From positions 62,001 through 126,000 of the forward strand of contig NZ_FMYB01000001.1 in NCBI RefSeq assembly GCF_900104155.1: 64,000 bases of DNA, written 5' to 3'. Shown in pieces: positions 25,283-33,787 of the stretch. Each line of letters opens with the position of its first letter. The stretch's first letter is position 1. The stretch is from Butyrivibrio sp. INlla16. GTDB taxonomy: Bacteria; Bacillota; Clostridia; Lachnospirales; Lachnospiraceae. The notes under the pieces were generated by a model. That model had not been told where the DNA came from. It made no database searches and was given only the letters and a program-made list of their open reading frames with translations. A program made the position numbers and the translations under genes.

Positions 25283-27247
25283 TTATTTTCGCCTTTTGTT
25301 CTTAGGATTGGATCCCCTCATCCGGCGCTTCGCGCCACCTGTCTCCGCTCCGCTCCGGTCCGCGCTGGACCGACGTCCCCCGGACGTCGAGCGCCCCTCA
25401 GGAGAAGGCGTAGACTTTGTTTTTCTCTTCTCAACAGATGTTTTAGGCAAAGGCTTGCGGGGCGGAATAAGGAACTGCGGTCCGAAGCCGATAAGGTCCT
25501 CTCTGTGCTCGCGAAGAAGCGCTTCCTTAACAAGATCGTAATTCTCAGGTCTTCTAAACTGAATGAGTGCTCTCTGCATCGCTTTTTCATGCGGATCTCT
25601 TGCCACATACACACTCTCCATAGTAAGCGGATCAAGACCTGTGTAGTACATGCAGGTAGAAACCGTGCCGGGCGTGGGATAAAAATCCTGAACCTGTTCG
25701 GGGCTGAGCTTATGCTTGCAAAGATACTCAGCAAGAGCTATGGCATCCTTCAGGGTGCTTCCCGGATGCGATGACATCAGGTAAGGCACTGCATACTGCT
25801 GCATTCCAAGTTGCTTGTTTACTCTATCGAATTTTTCAATAAAACGATCATAGACCTTAACGCCGGGTTTACCCATCTTACTTAGAACATTATCGGAGAT
25901 GTGCTCAGGAGCCACTCTCAGCTGCCCGCTGATGTGGTGCTTACATAGCTCCCGTAAAAATGTATCATCCTTATCCGCAAGCAGATAATCGAATCTTATT
26001 CCCGACCTTACAAAGACCTTCTTAACACCGGGCAGCGCACGGAGCTTCTTCAAAATGCTGAGGTAATCCTTGTGGTCCACATCCATGTTTTTGCATACCT
26101 CCGGATGAAGGCATTTCTTATTCGGACATGCTCCGAGCTTCATCTGCTTTTTGCAGGCAGGTTTTCTGAACTGAGCCGTGGGGCCTCCGACGTCATGGAT
26201 ATAGCCCTTGAAGTCCTTTTCTTCAAGGAAAAGCTTGGCCTCTTTAATGATGGACTCATGACTTCTAGCCTGAACTATTCTCCCCTGATGGAAAGTAAGG
26301 GCGCAGAAATTGCACTCCCCAAAACATCCTCTGTTGGAGGTAATGGAATATTTTATCTCATCAAAGGCAGGCACGCCTCCCACAGCGTCGTATACGGGGT
26401 GCCAGGCCCTCATATAATCTCTCTCATAGACATCATCAAACTCCTGCTGTGTAAGCGGTCTTGCAGGGGGATTTTGCACCACAAAAAGGCTGCCATCATA
26501 GGTTTCATACAGTCGTTTACCGTTAAAGGGATCCGTATTTTTATACTGTATGCTAAAGCTTTCGGCATACTTCCTTTTATCTGATTTAATCTCTTCAAAC
26601 GACGGAAGCTTAATCGCATCGTATATGTCTTCCTCGTTTCTGGTCTTATAAACAGTGCCGTTTATGAAGGAAACATCAGCGATATTCATGCCTGAAGCCA
26701 GGGCATCCGCTATCTCGACTATGCTTACTTCGCCCATTCCATAGGATATAATATCAGCCCCGGAATCAAGCAAAATAGAGCGCCTTACCTTATTCGACCA
26801 GTAATCGTAGTGTCCTAGTCTTCTAAGGCTTCCCTCAATACCGCCCACGATTATGGGCTCATGCTTATAAACTTTTCTAATGAGATTACAGTATACGATA
26901 GTCGCATAATCGGGACGAAGTCCCATCTTGCCGCCCGGACTGTAGGCATCAGTCTTTCTGCGCTTTCCTGCAACTGTGTAATGGTTCACCATGGAATCCA
27001 TATTACCGGCAGAGACCAGAAATCCGAGTCTGGGCGTTCCGAGAACCGTTATGCTGTTTTCATCCCTGAAATCGGGCTGACAAATAAGGCCCACGCTGTA
27101 ACCGTGAGCCTCTAATGTTCTTGTTATGATGGCGGCACCAAAACTTGAATGGTCTACGTAGGCATCGCCGCATACATAGACGAAGTCAAGCTGATCTATA
27201 CCGCGCTCTTTCATGTCTTCTTTGCTGATTGGAGGAAATTGATTCAT
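25283..27247 (-). CDS. YgiQ-family radical SAM protein
   Basis: A 654-residue protein. The N-terminal half contains the family start FVYVCGDAYVDHSSFG and IVGGIEGSLRRLGHYDYWSN. The radical SAM cluster motif is Cys308-Cys312-Cys315 (GCFGECNFCA). Further on, FVRSGIRFDYL and HISGQLRVAPEHI are also family-specific. The biochemical role of YgiQ proteins is unknown. The last ~42 residues are Arg/Ser/Gly/Lys-rich and coincide with a dispersed repeat at 25314-25409 read through in frame, so this tail is likely a late acquisition. The aminotransferase gene is 11 bases upstream on the same strand, suggesting co-transcription. Confidence 0.9.
   Translation of the reverse strand: MNQFPPISKEDMKERGIDQLDFVYVCGDAYVDHSSFGAAIITRTLEAHGYSVGLICQPDFRDENSITVLGTPRLGFLVSAGNMDSMVNHYTVAGKRRKTDAYSPGGKMGLRPDYATIVYCNLIRKVYKHEPIIVGGIEGSLRRLGHYDYWSNKVRRSILLDSGADIISYGMGEVSIVEIADALASGMNIADVSFINGTVYKTRNEEDIYDAIKLPSFEEIKSDKRKYAESFSIQYKNTDPFNGKRLYETYDGSLFVVQNPPARPLTQQEFDDVYERDYMRAWHPVYDAVGGVPAFDEIKYSITSNRGCFGECNFCALTFHQGRIVQARSHESIIKEAKLFLEEKDFKGYIHDVGGPTAQFRKPACKKQMKLGACPNKKCLHPEVCKNMDVDHKDYLSILKKLRALPGVKKVFVRSGIRFDYLLADKDDTFLRELCKHHISGQLRVAPEHISDNVLSKMGKPGVKVYDRFIEKFDRVNKQLGMQQYAVPYLMSSHPGSTLKDAIALAEYLCKHKLSPEQVQDFYPTPGTVSTCMYYTGLDPLTMESVYVARDPHEKAMQRALIQFRRPENYDLVKEALLREHREDLIGFGPQFLIPPRKPLPKTSVEKRKTKSTPSPEGRSTSGGRRSSADRSGAETGGAKRRMRGSNPKNKRRK
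25314..25409. repeat. Dispersed palindromic repeat, copy 3, enlarged and inside ygiQ
   Basis: It begins CCCCTCATCCGGCGCTTCGC and ends CCCCTCAGGAGAAGGC like other copies, but the middle holds ~50 extra GC-rich bases with palindromes such as GGTCCGCGCTGGACC and GACGTCCCCCGGACGTC. It encodes ygiQ residues ~613-645. Confidence 0.75.
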
Positions 27248-27258
27248 TCTTACCTCTT

Positions 27259-28563
27259 TTATGCGTTCGCTTCGTTCATCTCTTTTAAGAGTTTGTCTGC
27301 ATATACAAGCTTAACACATACTGTGAAGATCTCCATTGCTGTGCGAAGATCCGCAAGTGAAGGATATGTAGGAGCAATACGAATGTTGCTGTCCTTGGGA
27401 TCCTTCTTATAGGGGAAAGTTGCACCGGCGCCTGTCATGGTAACTCCGGCCTTCTTAGCTCTGTCTACAATAGCCTTAGCACAGCCCTCAGGTGCATCAA
27501 AGCTGATAAAATATCCTCCCTTGGGTCTTGTCCAATCACCGATCTTATACGGAGCCAGATCTCTGTCGAGAATCTCAAGAACTGCTTCGAACTTAGGTCT
27601 TATGATCTCGGCATGTTTTTTCATATGTTCCTTCATGCCCTCGATGTCGCCGAAGAATCTCACATGACGGAGCTGGTTAACCTTATCGTGTCCGATGGTC
27701 TGGTTTGAAAGCTGAGCCTTGATCTCCTCAAGGTTATTGAGAGATGTTGCAAGAGCAGCAATTCCGCTTCCGGGGAATGTGATCTTGGAAGTTGATGAAA
27801 ACTTGTAAACCATATCGGGACTTCCGGCCTTCTTACACTCTTCAAGAATCTCAATCAGATAATCCTGATCATCATCATAAAGATGGTGAATACCATATGC
27901 ATTATCCCAGAAAATTCTGAAGTCTCTTGCAGCGGGGCGAAGTCTTGCAAATCTTCTAACTGTCTCATCGGAATATGAATATCCCTGAGGATTGGAATAC
28001 TTCGGAACGCACCAGATTCCCTTTATTGATTCATCCTCGGAAACAAGCTTCTCTACCATGTCCATATCCGGTCCTTCGGGTGTCATGGGAACCGGAACAT
28101 TCTCTATTCCGAAATACTCTGTAATTGCGAAATGTCTGTCATATCCCGGTACAGGGCAAAGGAACTTAACCTTATCAAGCTTACACCAGGGAGTATTGCC
28201 CATGATTCCGTGGGTATACGCTCTTGAAACTGTATCATACATTACATTAAGTGATGAATTGCCGTAGATAATGATATTTTCAGGCTTATTCTCCATCATA
28301 GCTCCGATGAGGACCTTAGCCTCATGTATGCCGTCAAGCACTCCGTAATTACGGCAGTCTGTTCCGTCTTCACAGGAAAGATCAGCGCCGGAATTAAGCG
28401 CGTCCATCATTCCCATGGAAATATCAAGCTGCTCGTGGCAGGGCTTACCTCTCGCCATGTTGAGGGTCAGATCCATGGCCTGGTATCTCTTGTACTCTGC
28501 TCGCATGTTGGCAAGCTCGCGTTCAAGCTCTTCTTTATTCATCTCCTTGTAATCTTTAATCAT
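27259..28563 (-). CDS. PLP-dependent aminotransferase, aspartate aminotransferase subgroup Ic-like
   Basis: A 434-residue class I/II aminotransferase. The PLP lysine is in SSTSKITFPGSG. The opening (LNMARGKPCHEQLDIS) and FRIFWDNAYGIHHLYDD match a subgroup annotated as aspartate aminotransferase (PF12897-like), distinct from classical AspC. It probably transfers the amino group between aspartate and 2-oxoglutarate; other amino acids are possible. AAGGAGCC precedes the ATG at 28563. Its stop lies 11 bases before the ygiQ start. Confidence 0.85.
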   Translation of the reverse strand: MIKDYKEMNKEELERELANMRAEYKRYQAMDLTLNMARGKPCHEQLDISMGMMDALNSGADLSCEDGTDCRNYGVLDGIHEAKVLIGAMMENKPENIIIYGNSSLNVMYDTVSRAYTHGIMGNTPWCKLDKVKFLCPVPGYDRHFAITEYFGIENVPVPMTPEGPDMDMVEKLVSEDESIKGIWCVPKYSNPQGYSYSDETVRRFARLRPAARDFRIFWDNAYGIHHLYDDDQDYLIEILEECKKAGSPDMVYKFSSTSKITFPGSGIAALATSLNNLEEIKAQLSNQTIGHDKVNQLRHVRFFGDIEGMKEHMKKHAEIIRPKFEAVLEILDRDLAPYKIGDWTRPKGGYFISFDAPEGCAKAIVDRAKKAGVTMTGAGATFPYKKDPKDSNIRIAPTYPSLADLRTAMEIFTVCVKLVYADKLLKEMNEANA

Positions 28564-28641
28564 AACTGTAGGCTCCTTACTTCGATTTAAACTCTAAAGA
28601 TTATACAACAAATATAAATAAATAGGAAGAAAATAAAAAAG

Positions 28642-28663
28642 CTGCTGCATTTTTATGCAACAG
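28642..28663 (-). terminator. Rho-independent terminator after the EAL-HDOD gene
   Basis: On the minus strand CTGTTGCAT-aaaa-ATGCAGCAG followed by CTTTTTTATTTT. A dispersed repeat separates it from the stop at 28747. Confidence 0.8.
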
Positions 28664-28670
28664 TTAGAGT

Positions 28671-28717
28671 CCCTCATCCGGCGCTGCGCGCCACCTTCCC
28701 CCAAAGGGGGGAAAGGC
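28671..28717. repeat. Dispersed palindromic repeat, copy 4
   Basis: CCCTCATCCGGCGC-tgc-GCGCC followed by CCTTCCCCCAAAGGGGGGAAAGG. It sits between the EAL-HDOD stop and its terminator, so it is transcribed as part of the 3' UTR. Confidence 0.85.
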
Positions 28718-28746
28718 ACTATAGACTATTAACACTAAAAATATAA

Positions 28747-29973
28747 TCAAATTGGATCAATCAAATCTCTGTACCACTTGAGTGCATCCGTGTAAGCTTT
28801 GTAGGTCGCATCCATGTCGATTTCTTCGGTAATCATTAGACGTGAAACCTCCTGCCAGGAAGCATTCTCATATTCGAACATGAACTGTAATACAGGCCAC
28901 AGCTCACCGGTATGTCTAAGGAGAGCATCCTCAATCTTCTTGGATACATGCACCAGCTTAAGTGACTGTTCCATAGTCTGGTCAAGCATGACATCAAGAA
29001 GTGAAAACAGTCCGGCTAGGAAGAGCTCAGGTGCAAGGCCTTTTTGCTTAAAACACTCGGCAAGGTTTTCGGCAAATTTCGCTCTCACCATGGAGATACG
29101 TGTAATCTCACTTGGCTTGTCGGAGCAAAGTTCCTTCGTTACCGCTGTATTAATCCATCTCTTCAGTTCTTTTTGTCCAAGCATTGCAGCCGCATGTCTT
29201 ACGGAAGTAATCTCAGAATTAAGGCTCATGTGGTTAACCATTTCCAACATAGAAATGACAAGAGCGGCATCCTTTCCGATTACATCAGCAGCAGCCTGGA
29301 GATCAAAATCAGGATTGTTGACAACATTCAAAAGCTCAATATATGTAACCTTCAAAGGAGCTACGGTCTTCTCTGATTCTTCTACCGGAAGTCTGAAAAA
29401 AATACCTTCATACAGATCATAGGCCCCGTCTGAAGTAAGTCTGTCGTAGTCCTCCTTAGTATCCACGCCAACTGCGCAAAGCTTAATGTCCGGATATGCT
29501 CTTGTAAAATAAATCTTCGCACTTCTGATATTCACCTTGCGATGGTCAAGAAGAATATAATCGCACATCTCCAGAATCGGCTTATAGGTCTCAAACTGAT
29601 TACCTGCAAGCTTCCTTATCGCAATTTTGTAACCCTGTCCGCGAAGATCCCACAGCCTTGACAGATAAGGCTCCTCTGGAAGCACCGAAGTATCCAGAAG
29701 AAGAACTATTATGTTCTTAGGTGCTCTGCACTGTTCCTCTATATTGGCAAATAGTGAAATATTGTTGATCTCAACGAAGACTTCCTTACCTCCTGAAAGG
29801 ACATTTGTTCCAACGCTGTCCACAATGTCAAGACCTACAATGTTGACAACGTTATCCAAGAACCCGGTCCCCATCAGATAAGGATTCATCAGATGATTAT
29901 CTCTCTGCGCAAATACAGAATAGGCACAGACTTTCATTTCATCATCAAACAAAGGAATCAATGAAGCAAGCAT
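28747..29973 (-). CDS. Degenerate EAL plus HDOD signalling protein (YuxH-like)
   Basis: A 408-residue protein. The N-terminal ~200 residues have the fold pattern of EAL domains (FVEINNISLFANIEE, ILLDHRKVNIRSAKIYFTRAYPDIKLCAVGV) but lack the EAL signature and metal ligands, so cyclic di-GMP hydrolysis is unlikely. The C-terminal part (~205-385) is HDOD-like: YIELLNVVNNPDFDLQAAADVIGKDAALVISML and VRHAAAMLGQKELKRWI. Proteins of this type are thought to be regulatory adaptors. The start at 29973 is chosen because GAAAGGAGTATTGAA directly precedes it; ten further upstream codons would contain that ribosome site. Confidence 0.82.
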   Translation of the reverse strand: MLASLIPLFDDEMKVCAYSVFAQRDNHLMNPYLMGTGFLDNVVNIVGLDIVDSVGTNVLSGGKEVFVEINNISLFANIEEQCRAPKNIIVLLLDTSVLPEEPYLSRLWDLRGQGYKIAIRKLAGNQFETYKPILEMCDYILLDHRKVNIRSAKIYFTRAYPDIKLCAVGVDTKEDYDRLTSDGAYDLYEGIFFRLPVEESEKTVAPLKVTYIELLNVVNNPDFDLQAAADVIGKDAALVISMLEMVNHMSLNSEITSVRHAAAMLGQKELKRWINTAVTKELCSDKPSEITRISMVRAKFAENLAECFKQKGLAPELFLAGLFSLLDVMLDQTMEQSLKLVHVSKKIEDALLRHTGELWPVLQFMFEYENASWQEVSRLMITEEIDMDATYKAYTDALKWYRDLIDPI

Positions 29974-30071
29974 TTCAATACTCCTTTCAAAGTTCGCGTA
30001 CATTTGTCTGTCAATTTATTATATCATTACGAAAAAACATACACAATTGTTTCGTTTATTAAATATGTATG

Positions 30072-30345
30072 AAAAAAAACAGCCCCTAAGGCTGTTTTGA
30101 AATAATCCCGAGAATGCCGGTTCCGGTTATTTGACTCCTAGCTAACGCCAGGTGGGTTACCGCAGCCCTTTTCGCTGTCTTCCTCTCCCATAGCTTGTCT
30201 GCACATGTGCAGGGCCGGAGGCGTGACATTGGAAAATGCAATCTAAGTGTCCCGTTTAAAGTAAATGTAGGTTCAAATTACACCGGAGTTGTCGAGCATC
30301 CCAGGCGAGCACTTGGCTCGAAACGCTGATCTGCGTCAGCTTCTA
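30072..30345 (-). ncRNA. Candidate structured non-coding RNA, family not assigned
   Basis: There is no gene between 29973 and 30461, but the minus strand holds a self-contained transcription unit of about 270 bases: a promoter at 30378-30351, many short hairpins (CTGCA-catg-TGCAG, CAGC-gaaaagg-GCTG, CGAGC-caagt-GCTCG, GCTGA-cgcag-ATCAGC) and an intrinsic terminator at 30098-30076 ending in a T-run. No reading frame of note. I looked for 4.5S/SRP, tmRNA, RNase P and T-box signatures and did not find them; 6S RNA cannot be excluded by eye. Confidence 0.6.
30076..30098 (-). terminator. Terminator of the candidate ncRNA
   Basis: AAAACAGCC (30076-30084) pairs with GGCTGTTTT (30090-30098); on the minus strand it is followed by TTTTTTTTC. 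Strong intrinsic terminator. Confidence 0.85.
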
Positions 30346-30350
30346 ATTAC

Positions 30351-30378
30351 ATTATAAACCTACACCCCGCTAAATCAA
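30351..30378 (-). promoter_or_regulatory. Promoter of the candidate ncRNA
   Basis: On the minus strand, -35 TTGATT (30378-30373), 16-base spacer, -10 TATAAT (30356-30351). Predicted start around 30344. Confidence 0.6.
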
Positions 30379-30415
30379 TAGATTTTACCTAAAAAATTAT
30401 TAATTTAATATGAAG

Positions 30416-30449
30416 AAAAGCGCATGAAATCTACACTTCACGCGCTTTT
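30416..30449 (-). terminator. Terminator after the aminopeptidase P gene
   Basis: AAAAGCGCATGAA (30416-30428) pairs with TTCACGCGCTTTT (30437-30449) with a single mismatch. Located just beyond the stop at 30461. Confidence 0.75.
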
Positions 30450-30460
30450 TTATGAAATAA

Positions 30461-32278
30461 TTATTTAATCGGTCTGGTCTGTTTTTTAAGCCATTCTTTT
30501 ATCTCATTCTCTTCGATAAGAGGTGAGATTGTATCATAAACCAGTTTCTGATATTCATTGATTGCATCAATCTCGCGAGGCTGCAGATACTTTTTATCAA
30601 TGGCATCAGGGTCGAGAGGTACATAGGTAAGATGACGGAATTCAAGGAACTGTCCGTCACTATTCTTCTCACCGTATACAACCTCAAGGATATTCTCGAT
30701 GCGGATTCCATGCTTACCCTCGATATATACGCCGGGCTCATCCGACATGATCATACCTACCTTAAGCGGTGCTTCATCCTCTGAAGATCTGGACTTCCAT
30801 CTTATGCTGTGAGGACCCTCGTGGACATTAAGCATATATCCGATTCCGTGACCTGTCCCGCACTTGTAATCGATTCCGATATTCCAAAGGGGCTGTCTTG
30901 CAAGAATATCAAGGTTTCTACCGTTGCAGCCTTCAAGGAAATGTGCATTGGCGAGCTGAAGCATTCCCACTGCGGTAAGTGTATAGTGCTTTTTCTCCTC
31001 ATCGGACATGGGACCGAGAACTATGGTTCTTGTTACATCAGTTGTTCCGCCCATGTAGGTCGCTCCTGAATCAACAAGCAGGAAATCCTCAGGCTTAAGC
31101 TCTGCATTGGACTGCGCTGTTGCTTCATAGTGCATCATAGCAGCATTATCCTTATAGGCACTGATTGTCGGGAATGAAAGTTCAATGAATCCCGGAATCT
31201 GAGATCTCATCTCATCCAGATGCATTGCTGCAGTATATTCGTTTAATGTGCCGTTTTTAACTTCATTTTTAACCCAGTAAATGAACTTCGTAAGAACAGC
31301 GGAATCCTTTATGTAAACTTCCCTGATGTTCTTTATCTCAGTCTCATTTTTGCATGCCTTCATCATCTCGGTAGGATCGTAGATGTTCTTGATGTTGGCG
31401 CCGCTGCTCTCTGAATTATCTTTTATCGTTCTGTAAACCGAATAGCTTACATTTCTCTCATCATAGAGTGTTAAGCCTTCATACTCATATTCATCAAGCC
31501 AGTTTATTATCCTGTCATAGGAAATAATCTCGATTCCGTTATTGGCACAGTAAGCGCGGACCTCATCATTTAATTCTTCAATCTGTACAAACATGCTTAC
31601 AGACTTTTTAGTGATGAACAGGTAACTGAGAATAACGGGATTACATTCCACATCATTTCCGCGAAGATTCGTAAGCCAGCAAATATCGTCAAGTTTGCAG
31701 AGAAGATATGCGTTTGCTTTCTCCTCTTCCATAACTTTTCTGATATCGGCAAGCTTGTCCGCAAAGGACTTGCCACAGAGTTCATCCGACAAAACATATA
31801 TAGGATTGCAGGGAAGAGCAGGTCTTTCACTCCAGACTTCTCCGGCAAGATCCTTGTCGAACTTTATCTTTACCTGGTTCTTTTTTAGCTTCTTTTCATA
31901 AGCAAGTCCCTCTCTTGCAGGAACCACTTTTCCGTCAAAACCTAGAACCTGTCCGTTCTTCATATTCTCAGAGAGGTATTCTGAAATTGTGGGAACGCCT
32001 TCCTCTCCCATCTTATAAAGAGTAACTCCTGTACCCTCCATCTCTCTCTCGGCCTGAATAAAATATCTTCCGTCAGTCCACATTCCGGCCCAGTCGGCGG
32101 ATACCACGAGAGTTCCGTTTGAGCCTGTAAAGCCACAGAAATACTCACGTGCTTTGAAAAAATCGGCTGAGTATTCCGAGTTATGGTAGTCGGAAGTCGG
32201 CATCAGATAATAGTCAATGCCGTTTGCTGCCATTTTTTCTCTAAGGGCGGATAATCTGCCCATTATTAAATCATTCAT
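30461..32278 (-). CDS. Aminopeptidase P family protein (Xaa-Pro aminopeptidase, M24B)
   Basis: A 605-residue three-domain aminopeptidase P, as in eukaryotic-type and many clostridial enzymes. The start region YLMPTSDYHNSEYSADFF and GFTGSNGTLVVS are typical of the N-terminal creatinase-like domain. The M24 catalytic domain shows the metal ligands in LLVDSGATYMGGTTDVTRT, TGHGIGYMLNVHEGPHSI and MIMSDEPGVYIEGKHGIRIEN. It removes N-terminal residues that precede proline, using two metals (usually Mn2+). ATG at 32278 is preferred: GGAGG lies ten bases upstream, while the longer frame would start at TTG inside the ribosome-site region. A dispersed repeat separates it from citrate synthase. Confidence 0.92.
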   Translation of the reverse strand: MNDLIMGRLSALREKMAANGIDYYLMPTSDYHNSEYSADFFKAREYFCGFTGSNGTLVVSADWAGMWTDGRYFIQAEREMEGTGVTLYKMGEEGVPTISEYLSENMKNGQVLGFDGKVVPAREGLAYEKKLKKNQVKIKFDKDLAGEVWSERPALPCNPIYVLSDELCGKSFADKLADIRKVMEEEKANAYLLCKLDDICWLTNLRGNDVECNPVILSYLFITKKSVSMFVQIEELNDEVRAYCANNGIEIISYDRIINWLDEYEYEGLTLYDERNVSYSVYRTIKDNSESSGANIKNIYDPTEMMKACKNETEIKNIREVYIKDSAVLTKFIYWVKNEVKNGTLNEYTAAMHLDEMRSQIPGFIELSFPTISAYKDNAAMMHYEATAQSNAELKPEDFLLVDSGATYMGGTTDVTRTIVLGPMSDEEKKHYTLTAVGMLQLANAHFLEGCNGRNLDILARQPLWNIGIDYKCGTGHGIGYMLNVHEGPHSIRWKSRSSEDEAPLKVGMIMSDEPGVYIEGKHGIRIENILEVVYGEKNSDGQFLEFRHLTYVPLDPDAIDKKYLQPREIDAINEYQKLVYDTISPLIEENEIKEWLKKQTRPIK

Positions 32279-32301
32279 CTTATTTTTTGCCTCCAAAAAA
32301 T

Positions 32302-32346
32302 CCCCTCATCCGGCGCTTCGCGCCACCTTCCCCCTAGGGGGAAGGC
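32302..32346. repeat. Dispersed palindromic repeat, copy 5
   Basis: CCCCTCATCCGGCGC-ttc-GCGCC then CCTTCCCCC-ta-GGGGGAAGG. It fills the gap between the citrate synthase stop (32350) and the aminopeptidase start (32278). Confidence 0.88.
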
Positions 32347-32349
32347 ATT

Positions 32350-33729
32350 TTATCTTTCTTCCATAGGGATATAGTCTTTATAGTCGCTTACTGCCATATA
32401 AGCAGGGCGAATAATCTTGCTGTTGTTAGCAAGCTCTTCCATCCTGTGCGCACTCCAGCCGACGATACGCGCAATCGCAAACATCGGTGTAAAGAGTTCC
32501 TCAGGAAGCTCGAGCATCTTGTAAACAAAACCTGAGTAAAAGTCGACATTTATACTTACGCCCTTGTACATCTTGCGCTCTGCGCTTATAACCTCAGGGG
32601 CAAGTCTCTCAACAGCTTCATAGAGGGCAAGCTCTTTTTCCATGCCTTTCTCCTTAGCAAGCTGTACAGTGTACTCCTTAAGGAGCACTGCTCTCGGATC
32701 GGACTTTGAGTAGATAGCATGTCCTACACCGTAGATAAGTCCTGCTTTATCAAAGGCCTCCTTGTGAAGAAGTTTCTTCAAATACTCCTTGACTTCTTCC
32801 TCATCGGACCAGTCTTTAAGCTCTTTTTCCATCTGCTCAAACATGTGAATAACCTTGATGTTCGCGCCGCCGTGACGGGGGCCTTTAAGTGAACCGATAG
32901 CCGCAGCAATAACGGAATAAGTATCTGTCATGGATGAGCTCACAACGTGAGTCGTAAAGGACGAGTTGTTACCACCACCGTGCTCCATATGAAGGATCAG
33001 GCAGATATCTAATAGTCTCGCCTCAAGCTCAGTATACTTACTGTCCGGACGAAGCAGATACAAAATATGCTCAGCCGTAGACAGTTCTGCCTTCGGCGGA
33101 TGTATAAAAAGGCTCTTCCCTTCATGATAATGGTTATAAGCCTGGTATCCGTAAATAGCAAGGAGCGGGAACAGACTTATCATCTGAAGACTCTGCCTGA
33201 GTACATTGGGCATAGAAACGTCGTCAGCATGATCGTCATAGGAATATAGCGTAAGTACACTCCTTGAAAGGGTATTCATCATATCACGGCTGGGTGCCTT
33301 CATGATGATGTCTCTTACAAAGCCTGTGGGCAGAGATCTGTAAAAGCCCAGAAGCTCAGTAAAGCCCTGGAGTTCATCCTTATTTGGAAGTTTTCCGAAT
33401 AAAAGAAGATACGCTGCTTCCTCAAATCCGTACTTTGTCTTGCTTGCTGTTCCGTGAACAATCTCTTTAACATTTATTCCGCGGTAGTACAGTTCACCGT
33501 CTGCCGGTACTCTCTCTCCGTTTACCTCTTTTGTTGCATTAATGGTGGATATATTGGTAAGACCTGTCAGTACGCCCTTACCGTTTAAGTCACGAAGTCC
33601 CCTTTTTACATCAAATTTAGTGAAAAGTTCAGGATCTATCTGATCGGCGGTCTCAACAATCTGCGCGAGACCGGATAACTGTGGTGCGTTATCTGTGTAA
33701 ATGTTTGTCTCGTTATGACTAATTCCCAT
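32350..33729 (-). CDS. Citrate synthase
   Basis: A 459-residue citrate/2-methylcitrate synthase. Catalytic residues are visible: His286 in LKGPRHGGAN, His337 in YGVGHAIYSKSDPRA and Asp397 in VNVDFYSGFVY. HMEHGGGNNSSFTTHVV is also family-typical. It condenses oxaloacetate with acetyl-CoA to citrate, feeding 2-oxoglutarate and glutamate synthesis in anaerobes with an incomplete cycle. The usual Arg after the second catalytic His is replaced by Ala, which is common in clostridial members. AGGAGGTTGT gives a strong ribosome site at 33729. It sits between thrC and aminopeptidase P on the same strand, each gap containing a dispersed repeat. Confidence 0.92.
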   Translation of the reverse strand: MGISHNETNIYTDNAPQLSGLAQIVETADQIDPELFTKFDVKRGLRDLNGKGVLTGLTNISTINATKEVNGERVPADGELYYRGINVKEIVHGTASKTKYGFEEAAYLLLFGKLPNKDELQGFTELLGFYRSLPTGFVRDIIMKAPSRDMMNTLSRSVLTLYSYDDHADDVSMPNVLRQSLQMISLFPLLAIYGYQAYNHYHEGKSLFIHPPKAELSTAEHILYLLRPDSKYTELEARLLDICLILHMEHGGGNNSSFTTHVVSSSMTDTYSVIAAAIGSLKGPRHGGANIKVIHMFEQMEKELKDWSDEEEVKEYLKKLLHKEAFDKAGLIYGVGHAIYSKSDPRAVLLKEYTVQLAKEKGMEKELALYEAVERLAPEVISAERKMYKGVSINVDFYSGFVYKMLELPEELFTPMFAIARIVGWSAHRMEELANNSKIIRPAYMAVSDYKDYIPMEER

Positions 33730-33746
33730 ACAACCTCCTATTTCAT

Positions 33747-33781
33747 CCCCTCATCCGGCAGCGAAGCTGCCGGATGAGGGG
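33747..33781. repeat. Dispersed palindromic repeat, copy 6, perfect palindromic half-element
   Basis: CCCCTCATCCGGCAGC (33747-33762), loop GAA, then the exact reverse complement (33766-33781). It lacks the CCTTCCCCC hairpin. It lies between the thrC stop and the citrate synthase start. Confidence 0.85.
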
Positions 33782-33787
33782 TTACAT

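Noticed and set aside
25188..25541. Plus-strand frame with Arg/Ser/Pro-rich product
   Set aside because: It is the complement of the repeat-containing 3' end of ygiQ and has no ribosome site.
30130..30180. AGGTGGGTTACCGCAG on the plus strand, similar to a T-box
   Set aside because: It does not match the T-box consensus AGGGTGGNACCGCG closely, and no plus-strand gene follows; promoter and terminator place the transcript on the minus strand.
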